Source of the DNA: Macrosoma leucophasiata
Lineage: Eukaryota > Arthropoda > Insecta > Lepidoptera > Hedylidae
Direction of reading: 5' to 3'
Length of the DNA stretch: 64,000 nt
NCBI GenBank assembly: GCA_036365455.1
Contig: JAWQUS010000004.1
Coordinates: 6,145,501-6,209,500 of the forward strand
Shown: piece by piece, positions 54,236-64,000 of the stretch
Numbering within the stretch: position 1 is the first letter of the stretch
Layout: each line of letters begins with the position of its first letter
The notes under the pieces: model-generated
The model's database searches: none
Seen by the model: only the letters and a program-made list of their open reading frames with translations
Told to the model about the DNA's origin: nothing
Program-made: the position numbers and the translations under genes

Positions 54236-54435
54236 CTTTAGCCGTCACAGTATTATTGGCAACCGTAAAAGAAGTAATAATATGCCGTCTCCAGCGAGCA
54301 TAGGTTGGAGTGAGTAAGTGAATAGCTATAATGATAGGTCCCTCGAGCTGTGGGTCGCAGGGCATGCGCCGGAGGTCGGCCGGCGCGGGAGGATGCTGTC
54401 GAGCGAGCTTTCTTGTTTTTCATTCTGTCTAGCAA
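54236..54435. repeat. Direct repeat X, right copy, with GC-rich continuation
   Basis: CTTTAGCCGTCACAGTATTA, CAACCGTAAAAGAAGTAATA and TGCCGTCTCCAGCGAGCATA repeat the block at 53405. AATAGCTATAATGATAG also matches part of the LINE frame near 53858. The GC-rich end (CATGCGCCGGAGGTCGGCCG) looks like retroelement 3' sequence. Confidence 0.65.
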
Positions 54436-54546
54436 TGCTTTTTAGATTTCTCGATGTTCGCTGTTGTTTCCTTCATTGTGTATTTCTTGAGAGATGTGAT
54501 ACTGATTTTGTTCTGAAGCTCAGTTTGAATGTTTTGATTTGAGGCT

Positions 54547-55138
54547 ATTTTTTTATGGAATGAAAGTGGCAAGCAAGCATGCAGTTCTCATTGATTTTAA
54601 AGTTATGACTATAGCCTATAGACACCCACACAAATACCAGAGGTCAAAATGCAGATGCGTTACCACTCCTGACTCTCCTGAGACCTAAGGTGTTATTCTG
54701 TGCCAGGAATTACCTGACCGGAACACGCTATCGTGTTCGCTATCGTGTTGAACCATAGAGCAACACCGGAGGGGAGTAGCCATATGCAGGCTCTCCCCTC
54801 TGTCAAAGTACAAGCCCAAATGGGCCTATACCTATCGCCTAGATGTTTAAATGTGTGGGTGAAATTGTTTCTGTATTTTGTTAAAGTTAAGGTGTGCGTT
54901 TTGTAGTAATAGACGATTTTTGTAGTGTGCGTGTGTGTCGCACGCATTTTCCCTCGCAAAAAATGACAGACTATTTTGCATCGGTAATACACGCTATGGC
55001 TACTCCCCTCCGGTCCACCGCGACCGGTGGGCCGCGTTGTTCTATGTGTTGAACACTACCATTTAGCGACAAGTATATTAATTAGGTAATGCGGTGGTAC
55101 CTACGCCCGCGAGCTCCGTCACAGCTACCACCAGTAAA
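54547..55138 (-). repeat. SINE-A, split by MITE E
   Basis: The left part runs from ATGGAATGAAAGTGGCAAGC to ATCGTGTTGAAC. The right part resumes at TGTTGAACACTACCATTTAG and ends in CAGCTACCACCAGTAAAA. GCTATCGTGTT is duplicated just before the insertion. Confidence 0.9.
54754..55046 (-). mobile_element. hAT-type MITE E, copy 4, inside SINE-A
   Basis: Termini CATAGAGCAACACCGG and GTTGTTCTATG, with an exact 8-bp duplication, TGTTGAAC, at 54746-54753 and 55047-55054. The duplicated bases are SINE-A sequence, so insertion followed SINE-A arrival. Confidence 0.95.
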
Positions 55139-55139
55139 A

Positions 55140-55730
55140 ATTGTTTGAAAATTTTGTTTTGTTTTTTCATATTCTCTTCGCTCTAGTTACCTTATTTTTT
55201 GTGATTTATTTCGCAATATCGACACATCCAAGAACTCTGTTAAGTGAATCATAATATTTAGACAATAAAATTTATGTTTAAGCTCTTTTATTAGGTCTCA
55301 TTTTTTGATTAAAATAGACCATCGAACTACAGATGAAGTATTCCATCCATTCGTTGTGTTAATATTATAAAAACTTCACAAAGAATACATCTGATTTTAT
55401 GAATGGATCATTCATAATATTATTTATATCGAATATTTTATTTCATTATCATATATATTTCCGTTTTATTACTTTGCAGCGTCTGTAGACTAGTTTTTTA
55501 TATTTGTATAATCGTGTTAGATTCTATTACGTATACCTAAGTTTAATGTCATGTTCAACTTCAATATCCTAAATTTGTTTTTTTGTTGCGTATCCGAACT
55601 TCATCATTACGATTCATCGACGATGGAACCAAGGAAGGCTGATTGGTCTGTGTTACGATTACATGTATTACTGAAGGAATTAATAGGTATTTTGTTTTGT
55701 TATAATCGTATCGATTGTAGTTTACGATCA
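55140..55730. other. Anonymous AT-rich DNA
   Basis: A 66-codon frame at 55551-55751 has no recognised motif. Confidence 0.4.
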
Positions 55731-56383
55731 TGGATCCCAAAACCTACGTAGAGACCACGGTATTTCTTGGCATTACCGTGGATGCTAAATTGCAATGGGG
55801 TCCCCATATTGCCAAATTAGCTAGTAGACTTAGTTCGGCAGCATTTGCTGTGAAAAAGATTAGACTATTAACAGACATCGAGTCGGCTCGCCTTGTTTAT
55901 TTTAGTTATTTTCACAGTATAATGTCCTATGGCATTTTGCTATGGGGAAATGTCGCCGACGTCAACACTATTATTGTACTGCAAAAGAGAGCTGTCCGGG
56001 CTATCTACGGGCTGAGTCCAAGGGTATCTCTTAGAGATAAATATAAAGAAATAAATATTCTGACTGTAGCTTCGCAATACATTTATGAAAATGTATTATA
56101 TGTCCGTAAAAACATTAATGAGTTTCCTACAATAGGAAACAATCACAGTATAAATACTAGGCACAAATACAAATTGTCCATGCATGCAACGCGGCTGAAT
56201 AGGGCAGTAATTCTTTTAGAGGTCAATGTATACGGTTCTTTAATCAAATCCCCAAAAACGTTCAAAGTCTATCGATCAATAAATTATATACGTTTATATA
56301 AATGTAATGACTATAAGACCTGTGATTATCTTAATGATAATACGTCTTGGGATTATAGCGATCGCTGCCAGGCTATTTCGTGA
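55730..56383 (+). pseudogene. LINE-B ORF2 C-terminal fragment
   Basis: An uninterrupted 217-codon frame covering the region after the RT palm. It includes FLGITVDAKLQWGPHI (residues 12-27), a LVYFSYFHSIMSYGILLWGN stretch near 55-74, and LQKRAVRAIYGLSPR near 83-97, which are hallmark blocks of insect non-LTR ORF2 proteins. It ends normally with TGA at 56381-56383. The catalytic RT domain and endonuclease are absent (5' truncation near 55735). The first Met is probably internal. The frame being intact suggests this is a younger insertion than the other LINE fragments here. Confidence 0.9.
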
Positions 56384-57078
56384 TACTGTGATTTCGTATA
56401 TTCAGTAATTAGTATCTACTATTGTTAAGGGTTGAATAGTGTGAATACCCTGGCAAATGAATTCCATCTTTTTTTTTTTGTCAGTCATGCACGCTTAAAT
56501 GTCTTTGCCTTTGGCGGCGTCGTGTGACGGGTTGCTAACTTCCCTCTAAAATGATCGAGGAGGGCAATGGCTGTCACATGCGTCATACTCGTGAACGGAT
56601 GCTGTTGGTGGGGACTGGTCTGTTCTGGTTTGCAGGGGCTACATCACATTTAATAGATAGCAGTTTATTTGCATCTATGTTATGCTATGGACGTTCACAT
56701 TATTTGATTTTTCACGATAATCTGTACTAGATTTAAGCTCTCATTTACAAGAGCTCTTACTGAGTTTGTTGGGTAGCGGAGTTCTTCTCAGTAGTGACTG
56801 CACTTGGAACTCTGCTAAGTGAATAACATTGATCTTGACGAATAAGTTTTTCGTTTTCTTCATTTATTATAATTGAAGGAATTGAAAAATTTTATGATTA
56901 TTATGTTTTAACCAAGTAGTTTAAATTCTAATTTTTAATTTACTATTAATATATGATTTTTGCTTTTACTATATGTAATGGTTATTCGCTCTAGGTAGTT
57001 TATGATTTATTGACGTTTTGAAAGTATCTGTAAGGATCTATTCGAAATAAAAATATTTTCTATTTCTATTCTATTTCT
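56384..57078 (+). mobile_element. LINE-B 3' UTR and tail
   Basis: Follows the ORF stop. From AGTCATGCACGCTTAAATGT (56485) on, it matches 572-1156 almost base for base and ends in a TATTTC-type tail. An internal T-run lies at 56469-56480. This copy links the 3' UTR repeats elsewhere in the window to the LINE ORF. Confidence 0.9.
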
Positions 57079-57142
57079 ACCGCAACAAACAATAGTTCAT
57101 ATTTGTACAAAAACATAACTGAAAAGCAATATTAGATTTTTT

Positions 57143-57352
57143 TCATGTAATGGAAGTGGCAAACAAGCATGCAGTTCACATTGATGTTAAGTGATGACTG
57201 CAGCCTATAGACATCCACACAAAGACCAAGATCAAAATGCAGGTGCGTTACCACTCCTGAGGTCTAAGGTGTTATGCCTCTGTGCCGGAAATTACAGGGC
57301 CGTACATTACCACCTGACCGGAAGACGATAGTGCAAGTATATTATGTAATGC
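57143..57352 (-). repeat. SINE-A with internal deletion
   Basis: Reversed, from TTTTTTTCATGTAATGGAAG; CGATAGTG runs straight into CAAGTATATTATGTAATGCG, losing CTGAACACTACCATTTAGCGG. The 5' hairpin end is missing. Confidence 0.88.
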
Positions 57353-57357
57353 GGTAG

Positions 57358-57800
57358 TACACAAACAAACTAATACCGGAACAAAACAACAACAACAACA
57401 ATCGACCAATTAAAACATATTTGTTGATAACATGAACGTCGGCAATACATTTCGAAATGAGATAATCAATACAAGACACAATCTCAACATATGTCCATCA
57501 CATCGCGGACTGCAGATGTTGTGACGCAATTCCCGGTACAGGTGCACCGTGCCCAGGTGGTCATCCGACCTGCTTATACATACTCGTATCATAGTGATAC
57601 GATTTCCTTAATTTGTTGACAAAATGACAGTAAAAGAAAGGTTTATCAACAAAAATGCTATAGGCGTGAAATTATTGAAACAACAGTTTGTATCTTTCGT
57701 AATTTAATTACGAAGATTTGCCTGTCAGTGTTTGTGTCATGTTTGTTAACACCGATGACGATTGTGCAATGACATCTGTGAGAAAATTTAAAAAAGAAGG
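57358..57800. other. Anonymous DNA
   Basis: A short AAC repeat lies at 57386-57401. Frames are without motif. Confidence 0.4.
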
Positions 57801-57802
57801 CT

Positions 57803-57850
57803 TTTTAACCGACTTCAAAAAAAGGAGGAGGTTCTCAATTCGTCCGGATA
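57803..57850. repeat. Retroelement end scrap
   Basis: TTTTTAACCGACTTCAAAAA then AGGAGGAGGTTCTCAATTCG, followed by a T-run. Same family as 33490-33530 and 40086. Confidence 0.6.
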
Positions 57851-57989
57851 TTTTTTTTTTTTAAATTAATTTCGCCTGCTTCTGTTTTGCTACACACTAC
57901 GAAACATTTGAGTTGAAAACGAATTGTCATAAAATGTTTTGTGCAGTGTGTCACACAAAACATGCAAATGGGACACAGGTGATAAGTGC

Positions 57990-58150
57990 TTAACTGACAG
58001 AGCTCAAGAACGTAGGTACTACCATATTACCTATCTACCTGCCGTTGAATAGGTGGGTACGGTGGACCCCACCGTCCGTTTGTGGAAGAAAATTCTTCCC
58101 ATGCCAATCGTGTCGGTAATCTATGGCATATCCTCCCTTAATGAAGCACT
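57990..58150 (+). repeat. SINE-A 5' scrap and family P scrap
   Basis: ACAGAGCTCAAGAACGTAGG to CTACCTGCCGTTGAATAGG is a diverged SINE-A 5' part. CATGCCAATCGTGTCGG and TATGGCATATCCTCCCTTAA resemble family P. Confidence 0.5.
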
Positions 58151-58210
58151 CCGTCGTGGACATCTTTTGGAAGCCTTTTGTCTAGCTATGAACATCTTTT
58201 CATCATTTTA

Positions 58211-58530
58211 ACTACCTCAGTAGCCTAGTGGTAGCAGGCCACTACTACTTACTACGCTGGAGGTCCTGGGTTCGATGTCCGGGTCGGGGGCTATCAGAGA
58301 TATCGGTTTAAAATCCTTTATCTCTGGTTCTATTGGAATTTTTCAATTTTCTGGAAGTTTCGCAGTACCTCGGAGTTTGGTAGGTAATGTGAGATGGCAA
58401 CAGGCTCGCCACCTGTTACATGGGCCAAAAACGAACCGGCGAATCGTGGGTGTTTGGATGTATGCTTGAATGCATGCATTTACCTCTGCCTACCCCTTCG
58501 GGGATTACGAACGTGAAGATACGTTTACGT
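58211..58530 (+). repeat. SINE-C, tRNA-derived, full length
   Basis: A box TAGCCTAGTGG (58221-58231) matches consensus and a B-box-like GGTTCGATGTC is at 58269-58279, forming a polymerase III promoter head. The body is CTTTATCTCTGGTTCTATTG and CACCTGTTACATGGGCC, and the tail is CCTACCCCTTCGGGGATTAC. This is the best reference copy of the family. Frames across it are incidental. Confidence 0.9.
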
Positions 58531-58534
58531 TGTG

Positions 58535-59483
58535 AACATCTGTCGGCTTAAGTTACGATGATCATATGACACTTCTAAGACATAAAAAATACGGTTAAAA
58601 GTTAGAAAGAAGATTTTGAGGAGTCGGTCAGCAAGCTTACAATCGTAAACTGCTTGGCAACCAAACCAAGGCATTGTTTATTACAAACTACAGATAAATA
58701 CCGCAAACAATTAACATAAAACAAGATCCTGGCAATTACTTGAAATAGTTCAAAGTGATCACTTAATGCCATTGACAACTTCCATAAACAAACTATTAAT
58801 GAGACAATAGGTACAAAGACTAGGATACACGAAGGCCATTCAAAAGCGATCTCAAGATGCAAACCAATCGCCACATTGCGTATCAATTTCAGATTACACA
58901 TCCAATATACATTACCAAATAAATGCATCTGTTCCCATTAACATACGATTTTCACCTCTATTACATACTCCTGATTGTTCATGTTAGCATGTTACAGTTT
59001 ACATAGCACAATATGTCGGATTTCGATCCTCTGGCCAATATAATATATTAGTGTTCAAAATCACCTGTTACGATTCAACACCTGTTTGCAATCACATCTG
59101 ACTTCACTTGCCACGCGAATTTCATTGTTATCGCTTTGGATTAAAGTCTAAAATAAAGATTGATTATTTTCCAGATCACAGTTAAGGTAGCTGGCCGCAC
59201 GTCGTGAAATGCTTTGGACAGTTCTTTTTTTTTTTAATCGTCGATAATTTTTACTTCGCGCATACTCATGCGTTTATCGAAGGTTTGTTGAAGAAATTAA
59301 CTTTTAACTTTACATTTTATATTGACTCCATAACTTCATGCTTATATTTTCGCAATGGGGTAGGCACAGGGTAATAAATACTTACCTATATTGAAATAAG
59401 TAGCTAGATACATTAATTCGAGCATACCCATGTAAGTACACCGATGATTCTCTGGTGCAGTTTTTTTAATCGTGGTTTATTTA
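58535..59483. other. Anonymous AT-rich DNA
   Basis: A minus-strand frame (58602-58928, 108 codons) was inspected and has no recognisable domain, though it is leucine- and valine-rich. No repeat identified. Confidence 0.4.
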
Positions 59484-59484
59484 C

Positions 59485-59655
59485 GACTCAGTTTAGCGGT
59501 GTGAGACGACCGTTTGATTCAAAGGGTCGCGGGTTCGATCCCCGCACCGTGACAAATATTTGTATGGCCTGAAGATTTTTGTTTCGGGTCTGGGTGTTTG
59601 TGTAAGTGTTGTGTGTGTACAATGGCACCCACACGACACAGGTTTTATATATTTT
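59485..59655 (+). repeat. SINE-D, tRNA-derived
   Basis: A degenerate A box (TCAGTTTAGCGG, 59488-59499) and a perfect B box GGTTCGATCCC (59532-59542). The body is ACAAATATTTGTATGGCC and the tail CACCCACACGACACAGG. Confidence 0.85.
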
Positions 59656-59867
59656 TTTAAATAATTAGACTAAGTCTGAGAACGCCATTAGAAATCTTTA
59701 AAAAAGTATGTTAAACTGAAAACTCTTAGATAAAAGTGTTGATGTCAGTCTGTATTCTTAAGTTAGAAAGTTAGGCAGAGGTTATTGCTTACATTCATTT
59801 GTAAGTCCTTAATAATATCTACTTTTCACATAATACTTAACACAGAAGCAAAACAATAAACCTAGTT

Positions 59868-59962
59868 CAAGAGGTGGTAACGCATCTGCATTTTGATCTC
59901 TTGTATTTATGAAGATGTCTATAGGCTGCAATATTCACTTACCATCTATGTGAACTGCAACA
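59868..59962 (+). repeat. SINE-A, 3' part
   Basis: AGGTGGTAACGCATCTGCAT to CATCTATGTGAACTGCAAC. The terminal 25 bases and A-run are absent. Confidence 0.75.
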
Positions 59963-59964
59963 AT

Positions 59965-60650
59965 TCACTCGTCTCATTTTGTTCTATTCAAAATAGATAA
60001 ACCTATTGACCTTCAGAAACTCAGAAATTTGATCTTCATTGAAAAAAATCGAAAAACCTCAACATCACTTATTCCTTCGGGTATTGAACCTTTGACCACC
60101 GGCTCACTATTGGCCAACATTCAATGCAGTAACAATTTACTTTCATATAACACCAAAAATAGTTTTCATATTTCATTATTTCCATACCCAAATTCTACTT
60201 TCCCACACACAACATTTAAGTATAAAAACGATTTTTTTTCTCTCATGTGGTAATACCCAACCTACTTACAAGTTACTAAAGAAATCTTTGCAAAGACATG
60301 ATTATTAAATACATCTGAGTTCAAAGTAATATGTCTATGACATTATTACATGGCTAATATATGCAAAGTTGTGTTGAGCTCATCCCTACTCAATAGGACC
60401 ATATCGGTTTGCTTTCTCTCCGTGTACCTGATTTGAATCTCGACAATTTCTAATGTAAACAAGCGTATATTAATATAAATTTAAACTTGTAGTTCTATTT
60501 ATCAACCGTCTTTAATATTATAGATGCGAAAGTACACTTTGGTTACATCATGGCACAGGAAACTTGATTTTGGTTATCGCTGCTAAACTTGAGATCAAGG
60601 CCGGCTCCTGTAAAATGTTTTTTTTTTCAATGAAGAACTTTCACACTGAT
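59965..60650. other. Anonymous AT-rich DNA
   Basis: Nothing recognised. Confidence 0.4.
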
Positions 60651-60655
60651 ATAAA

Positions 60656-60905
60656 GTGCTCAACAATAAATATTGTACATCGAGCCTAGGAAGGAAACTT
60701 CAGCTTATTTCGGGTCTGTAGAGCGTTATCTCTTTCGCATCGTACTTATTTGACGTTTGTCGACCATTTTGATCAAGTTTTGTCGAATACCAGACTGTCA
60801 GTGCTTACGTAGGCAGTGTGCAATAGAGACACCGCTCTACGAAGTCGAAACGAGCCGATCGTCTATTTCGCAGGCTCGATGTGCAATATTAATTGTTGAG
60901 TACTG
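60656..60905 (+). mobile_element. Tc1/mariner-type MITE F, reference copy
   Basis: Long inverted termini: AGTGCTCAACAATAAATATT plus GTACATCGAGCCT at the left, and AGGCTCGATGTGCAATATTA plus ATTGTTGAGTACTG at the right. TA flanks both sides (60654-60655 and 60906-60907). A CAGT-type start with TA duplication is the Tc1/mariner signature. It is 250 bp and has no coding capacity; the overlapping frames at 60757-61017 are incidental. Confidence 0.88.
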
Positions 60906-61012
60906 TATGTCTGATGAGAGACAATACGCTATCGTCACATATAAGGAATTAAAAGATAGATCTAACGATACTTTAGCTTTTATTATGATTGGTGCTGACC
61001 ATGACCATGACA

Positions 61013-61167
61013 GATAGAGCTCCAGTGACGGAGCTCGCGGGAGTAGGCACCACCGCATTACCTAACATTTTGACCTTGGTCTTTGTGTGTTTATAGGCTG
61101 CAGTCATCACTTAACATCAATGTGAACTACATGCTTGTTTGCACTTCCATTACATAAAAAAAAAAGA
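61013..61167 (+). repeat. SINE-A with large internal deletion
   Basis: The 5' part, through CACCGCATTACCTAA, is joined directly to CATTTTGACCTTGGTCTTTG. About 150 internal bases are missing. The A-run is at 61156-61165. Confidence 0.92.
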
Positions 61168-61169
61168 TG

Positions 61170-61683
61170 ACACAACGCCGCTTTGACTATTAAAATCTGT
61201 CAAATCATTAGGTAAGACTTGTTAAATTCACACGAACTAAATCGACATCAACCAAGCATTTCATTAAAATTCAAATTCGATTTCTACACTTTTAAGGAAA
61301 TTTGTAGCTGCCTATTTTTCACGAGCTTTAAACCTGTATTTCGTTCTCTAGTTTTTGTTCTATATCGATTGTCTTCAAGCTGTATTACTACCGATATGAA
61401 CTGGACGCTTTGTTATCACTTACAGTGCTTGCACACAGGCACAAATCATTTCAGTTCCATGCAGGATGCCATTTAGTGGCGGTTTTTCTATACGCACGTT
61501 CACTCGAGCATACTGCTACGGTATGCCCGTGCCAGTTTAATTCATGTAGCAAAAACCGTTATACGTAGAACCAAATGGTCGTGTGAAACGTCCTTAGCCG
61601 AAGTTCGGACCCACAGGGGTCTTCCTTAAGCAGTCGCGCTAACTTTATTGAGGCTGAGAGCACCCTCTGCGCTTGCTGGTTGC
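61170..61683. other. Anonymous DNA
   Basis: An 85-codon frame at 61219-61476 has no recognised motif. Confidence 0.4.
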
Positions 61684-61985
61684 CATAGAGCAACACGGGC
61701 AACCAGCCGCCCCGGCGGACCGGAGGGGAGCCATAGCGTCTAAGCGTCTATTACCGATGCAAAACAGTCTGTCATTTTTTGCGGGGGGAAATGCGAGTGA
61801 CACAACACACACACTACAAAAATCGTGTATTACTACGAAACGCATACCTTGATTTTAACACAGTACATAAACAATTTCCCGCACACATTTAACATTTAGG
61901 CGACAGGCATAGGCCCACTTGGACTTGTACTTTGACAGAGGGGGATCCCTGCATATGGCTACTCCCCTCCGGTCCGCCGTGCCGT
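61684..61985 (+). mobile_element. hAT-type MITE E, copy 5, right end lost
   Basis: It starts CATAGAGCAACACGGGC and follows family E to GGCTACTCCCCTCCGG, then diverges into CCGCCGTGCCGTCTCG instead of the GTGTTGCTCTATG end. No 8-bp duplication was found, consistent with loss of the terminus. Confidence 0.85.
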
Positions 61986-61989
61986 CTCG

Positions 61990-63824
61990 AGACGGGCCGA
62001 CTACATGAGTCCATTAAAAAAGGCCGTTTGAAAGAGGGGTTACGTGACATAACAAAAAGGATGAGAATCGTAATACAATTACGAAATATTTTATTTATTA
62101 TGTATCACAGAACAAATTAAATTAATGCGTCGAAGAACTAATCGGAACCAATAAACGATTTATAACGCCGTTAATATCAATACAAAAATCATTTATTAAA
62201 ACTTAAAGACACCCACCCACACGAGACACGAACTGCCTCGCGATTCATTTCTGTGTGTCATAATATTGAAAAATATAACCTCTGAATATAGAAAAGCTTA
62301 AATGAAACATAGCCGGAATGATTTGAGAATGTTTATGTGGACTATTTATTTTTAATCATATATTAAGTTTGTCTAAATAAAAAGATAGTTTACTTTCAGA
62401 ATGGGCTGCAATTCATAAGTTTAGTGTGCAAGATTTTGAATTTTGAAAAAGGCAAAAGCATTCTTATTAGTGTATGCTACATTGATGTACTCGTAAAGGT
62501 ATTATATTTAATAGTGCTCTAATGTCTTTGTATAATACCTATAGTTTATATTTCTTTAATCCAAAAATACCTGATCTTCATAACCACGGAATAGATAAAT
62601 AAGGATGGAAAGGCCTTTGCTTCAATTTAGTATTAGAACCAGTGTCGCCGCTTTTCTCCCACCATGCATTTTCTTACACAAATATAACACCATCTCGACA
62701 ATCACCCACACATTAATCTCAGGGCAGCTATTCGTTTGCGTAAGTTTGCATACTAAGATGTAACGCCCGTAGACAATAAACACTCGCACGCACACAACAA
62801 TATACTCACCAATAAACTAGTCGAAGTGTAGCGAACGCATTACATGCTGTACATTGCCAGCGGAGACAGTAATAGCGTTAATTGGGCGAGTGCTTAACAA
62901 GCAATGTATTCACTAGCAGTAACGTTTAAATAATGCAGTTTAAGTTCAAATATTCATATTCCTTTGTATATTTATATGTTTTTTACAAGTACTATAACAA
63001 TAAATGTTATTTGTGACTTACCGATCAAAAGATATACATCCTCGCTTTATACTTGAGGTCTGACATTTCATATTACATGTTAAAATTGGCACTACATGGT
63101 ATTTTACCAAGAGATGCGTCGTTCGAAGCAGTCTACACGACACTACGAGCGGCGAACGAATGGTTCTGCCAAACTGTGTGTGTTCACGCATAGTTGTCGC
63201 GCGCTTGCCACGCCCACATTACCATTCCATCTTTATTTATCTATTGCGTGTTCATAACCATCTTATTCAAGAGCGGCAAAGCTACCTGAAATTTAAAGAT
63301 TTAAGACTAGGCGTTTTTTTTAAATACGTCTTTACTGGTTGTAAAAATGTTATATAAAAATCACAAAACTATTCCTATTTTTTTGCCCCAATTATGATTA
63401 AAAGGTACAAAATTTTTACTAGTACCTAATTGGAATTCACCACCACTGATGGGTAGCCTGTCTACCTCATTCATATCACATTGATTGTTTTAATGTCATA
63501 GATTAAGAAAGGAAAATTATTTTTTACTAACATACTTTTATCCGCGTAAGTATTATATTATATTTTTATAACAAGCGAATGCTTAACAATCACACTGGAG
63601 TGGCATCAGGTAGGCGGCTAGAACAAAGGAAACTAATTCTCTATCTTAGGGTTGCTAACTGTATTATTGTGACGTAATTTAAATTTATTGTGGTGTGGTT
63701 AATCTGACAGATATCTGTCTAGTACCGTAACTTCTAAATGTGAGTCAAGTCAACCTTAGGAGCTAGATATGTGCATGCTATCGCTCACTCGCTGTACCTT
63801 TTTATGATATGCAATTCCATAGTA
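61990..63824. other. Anonymous AT-rich DNA
   Basis: No gene, RNA or repeat is recognised over about 1.8 kb. Confidence 0.45.
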
Positions 63825-63825
63825 C

Positions 63826-64000
63826 ACTAGCGGCCCGCCCGGCTTCGCGCGAGTTCTATGTTACCTATCCTCTCATATTCGTCTCAGCGTGATGTTATAT
63901 AGCCTAAAACCTTCCTCGATAAATGGGCTATCTAACAGTGAAAATAATTTTTCAAATCGGATTAGTAGTTCCTGCGATTAGCGCGTTCAAGCAAACAAAC
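63826..64000 (-). mobile_element. Helitron-like element, reversed, runs off the window
   Basis: Starts ACTAGCGGCCCGCCCGGCTT followed by CGCGCGAG. Read in reverse this is a GC hairpin followed by CTAGT, the Helitron 3' end. GCGATTAGCGCGTTCAAGC and AAACAAAC at the edge fit the family's other end, so most of the element is present. Confidence 0.75.

Noticed and set aside
58602..58928. 108-codon minus-strand frame as a hydrophobic protein gene
   Set aside because: No recognised domain, no relatives in the window and no supporting signals; left as anonymous.
1..64000. Search for LTR retrotransposons, endogenous viruses, rRNA genes or telomeric repeats
   Set aside because: No paired long terminal repeats, gag-pol or envelope-like frames, rRNA segments or TTAGG arrays were recognised by eye. 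A masked search could still find eroded ones.

Overview
The window is repeat-rich, AT-rich eukaryotic DNA with no convincing host exon. It is best read as intergenic or intronic sequence of a moth or butterfly (Lepidoptera). Reasons: no operons and no bacterial-style genes; many 5'-truncated non-LTR retrotransposon (LINE) fragments; two tRNA-derived SINEs with recognisable A and B boxes; a third SINE-like family with a LINE-type 3' tail of the kind common in Lepidoptera; Helitron-like ends finishing in CTAGT; a mariner transposase remnant; and several miniature inverted-repeat elements (MITEs). The order-level call rests on recognising repeat styles, not on a database search. Family letters used here (SINE-A and so on) are working names. 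|| Layout. 0-5 kb: nested block of SINE-A, LINE-B, LINE-Z, a Tc1/mariner-type MITE, a second MITE with a perfect 24-bp hairpin, a hAT-type MITE and a LINE-Y tail. 5-13 kb: mostly plain AT-rich DNA with a SINE-C, one reversed Helitron-like end, a diverged tandem duplication and a small minisatellite. 13-22 kb: SINE-A copies, two SINE-D copies (one split by an insertion with a 17-bp target duplication), duplicated inverted-repeat units, a LINE-Y tail split by a SINE, and a hAT MITE with a perfect 8-bp target duplication. 22-31 kb: a ~1.2-kb region bounded by long inverted repeats, a Helitron-like element and a mariner remnant lacking two of three catalytic aspartates. 31-43 kb: the best LINE reverse-transcriptase fragment, a SINE inside a SINE, another hAT MITE with a perfect 8-bp duplication, a GC-rich retroelement insertion and a tandem dimer. 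42-49 kb: a GGT-rich minisatellite split by a LINE, a hAT MITE inside a SINE, a 40-bp minisatellite that breaks a short reading frame, and SINE debris. 49-64 kb: quieter DNA with a Harbinger-type MITE, an RTE-like LINE fragment, a SINE split by a hAT MITE, the LINE-B ORF end with its 3' UTR, and SINE and MITE copies; a Helitron-like end runs off the right edge. || How the parts relate. SINE-A (about 30 copies or fragments, both strands) shares its 3' half with the tail of the LINE at 31.4-32.6 kb, so it probably borrowed that type of LINE machinery. Nesting gives a relative order: SINE-A is older than one LINE-B copy, one LINE-J copy and at least two hAT insertions, and is younger than the LINE-Y copy and the SINE-C copy it interrupts. 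No intact autonomous element is present. I found no new gene system; the most original signals are the SINE-A family with its folded 5' end, the four-copy hAT MITE family, the long inverted repeats, and the minisatellite-broken ORF.
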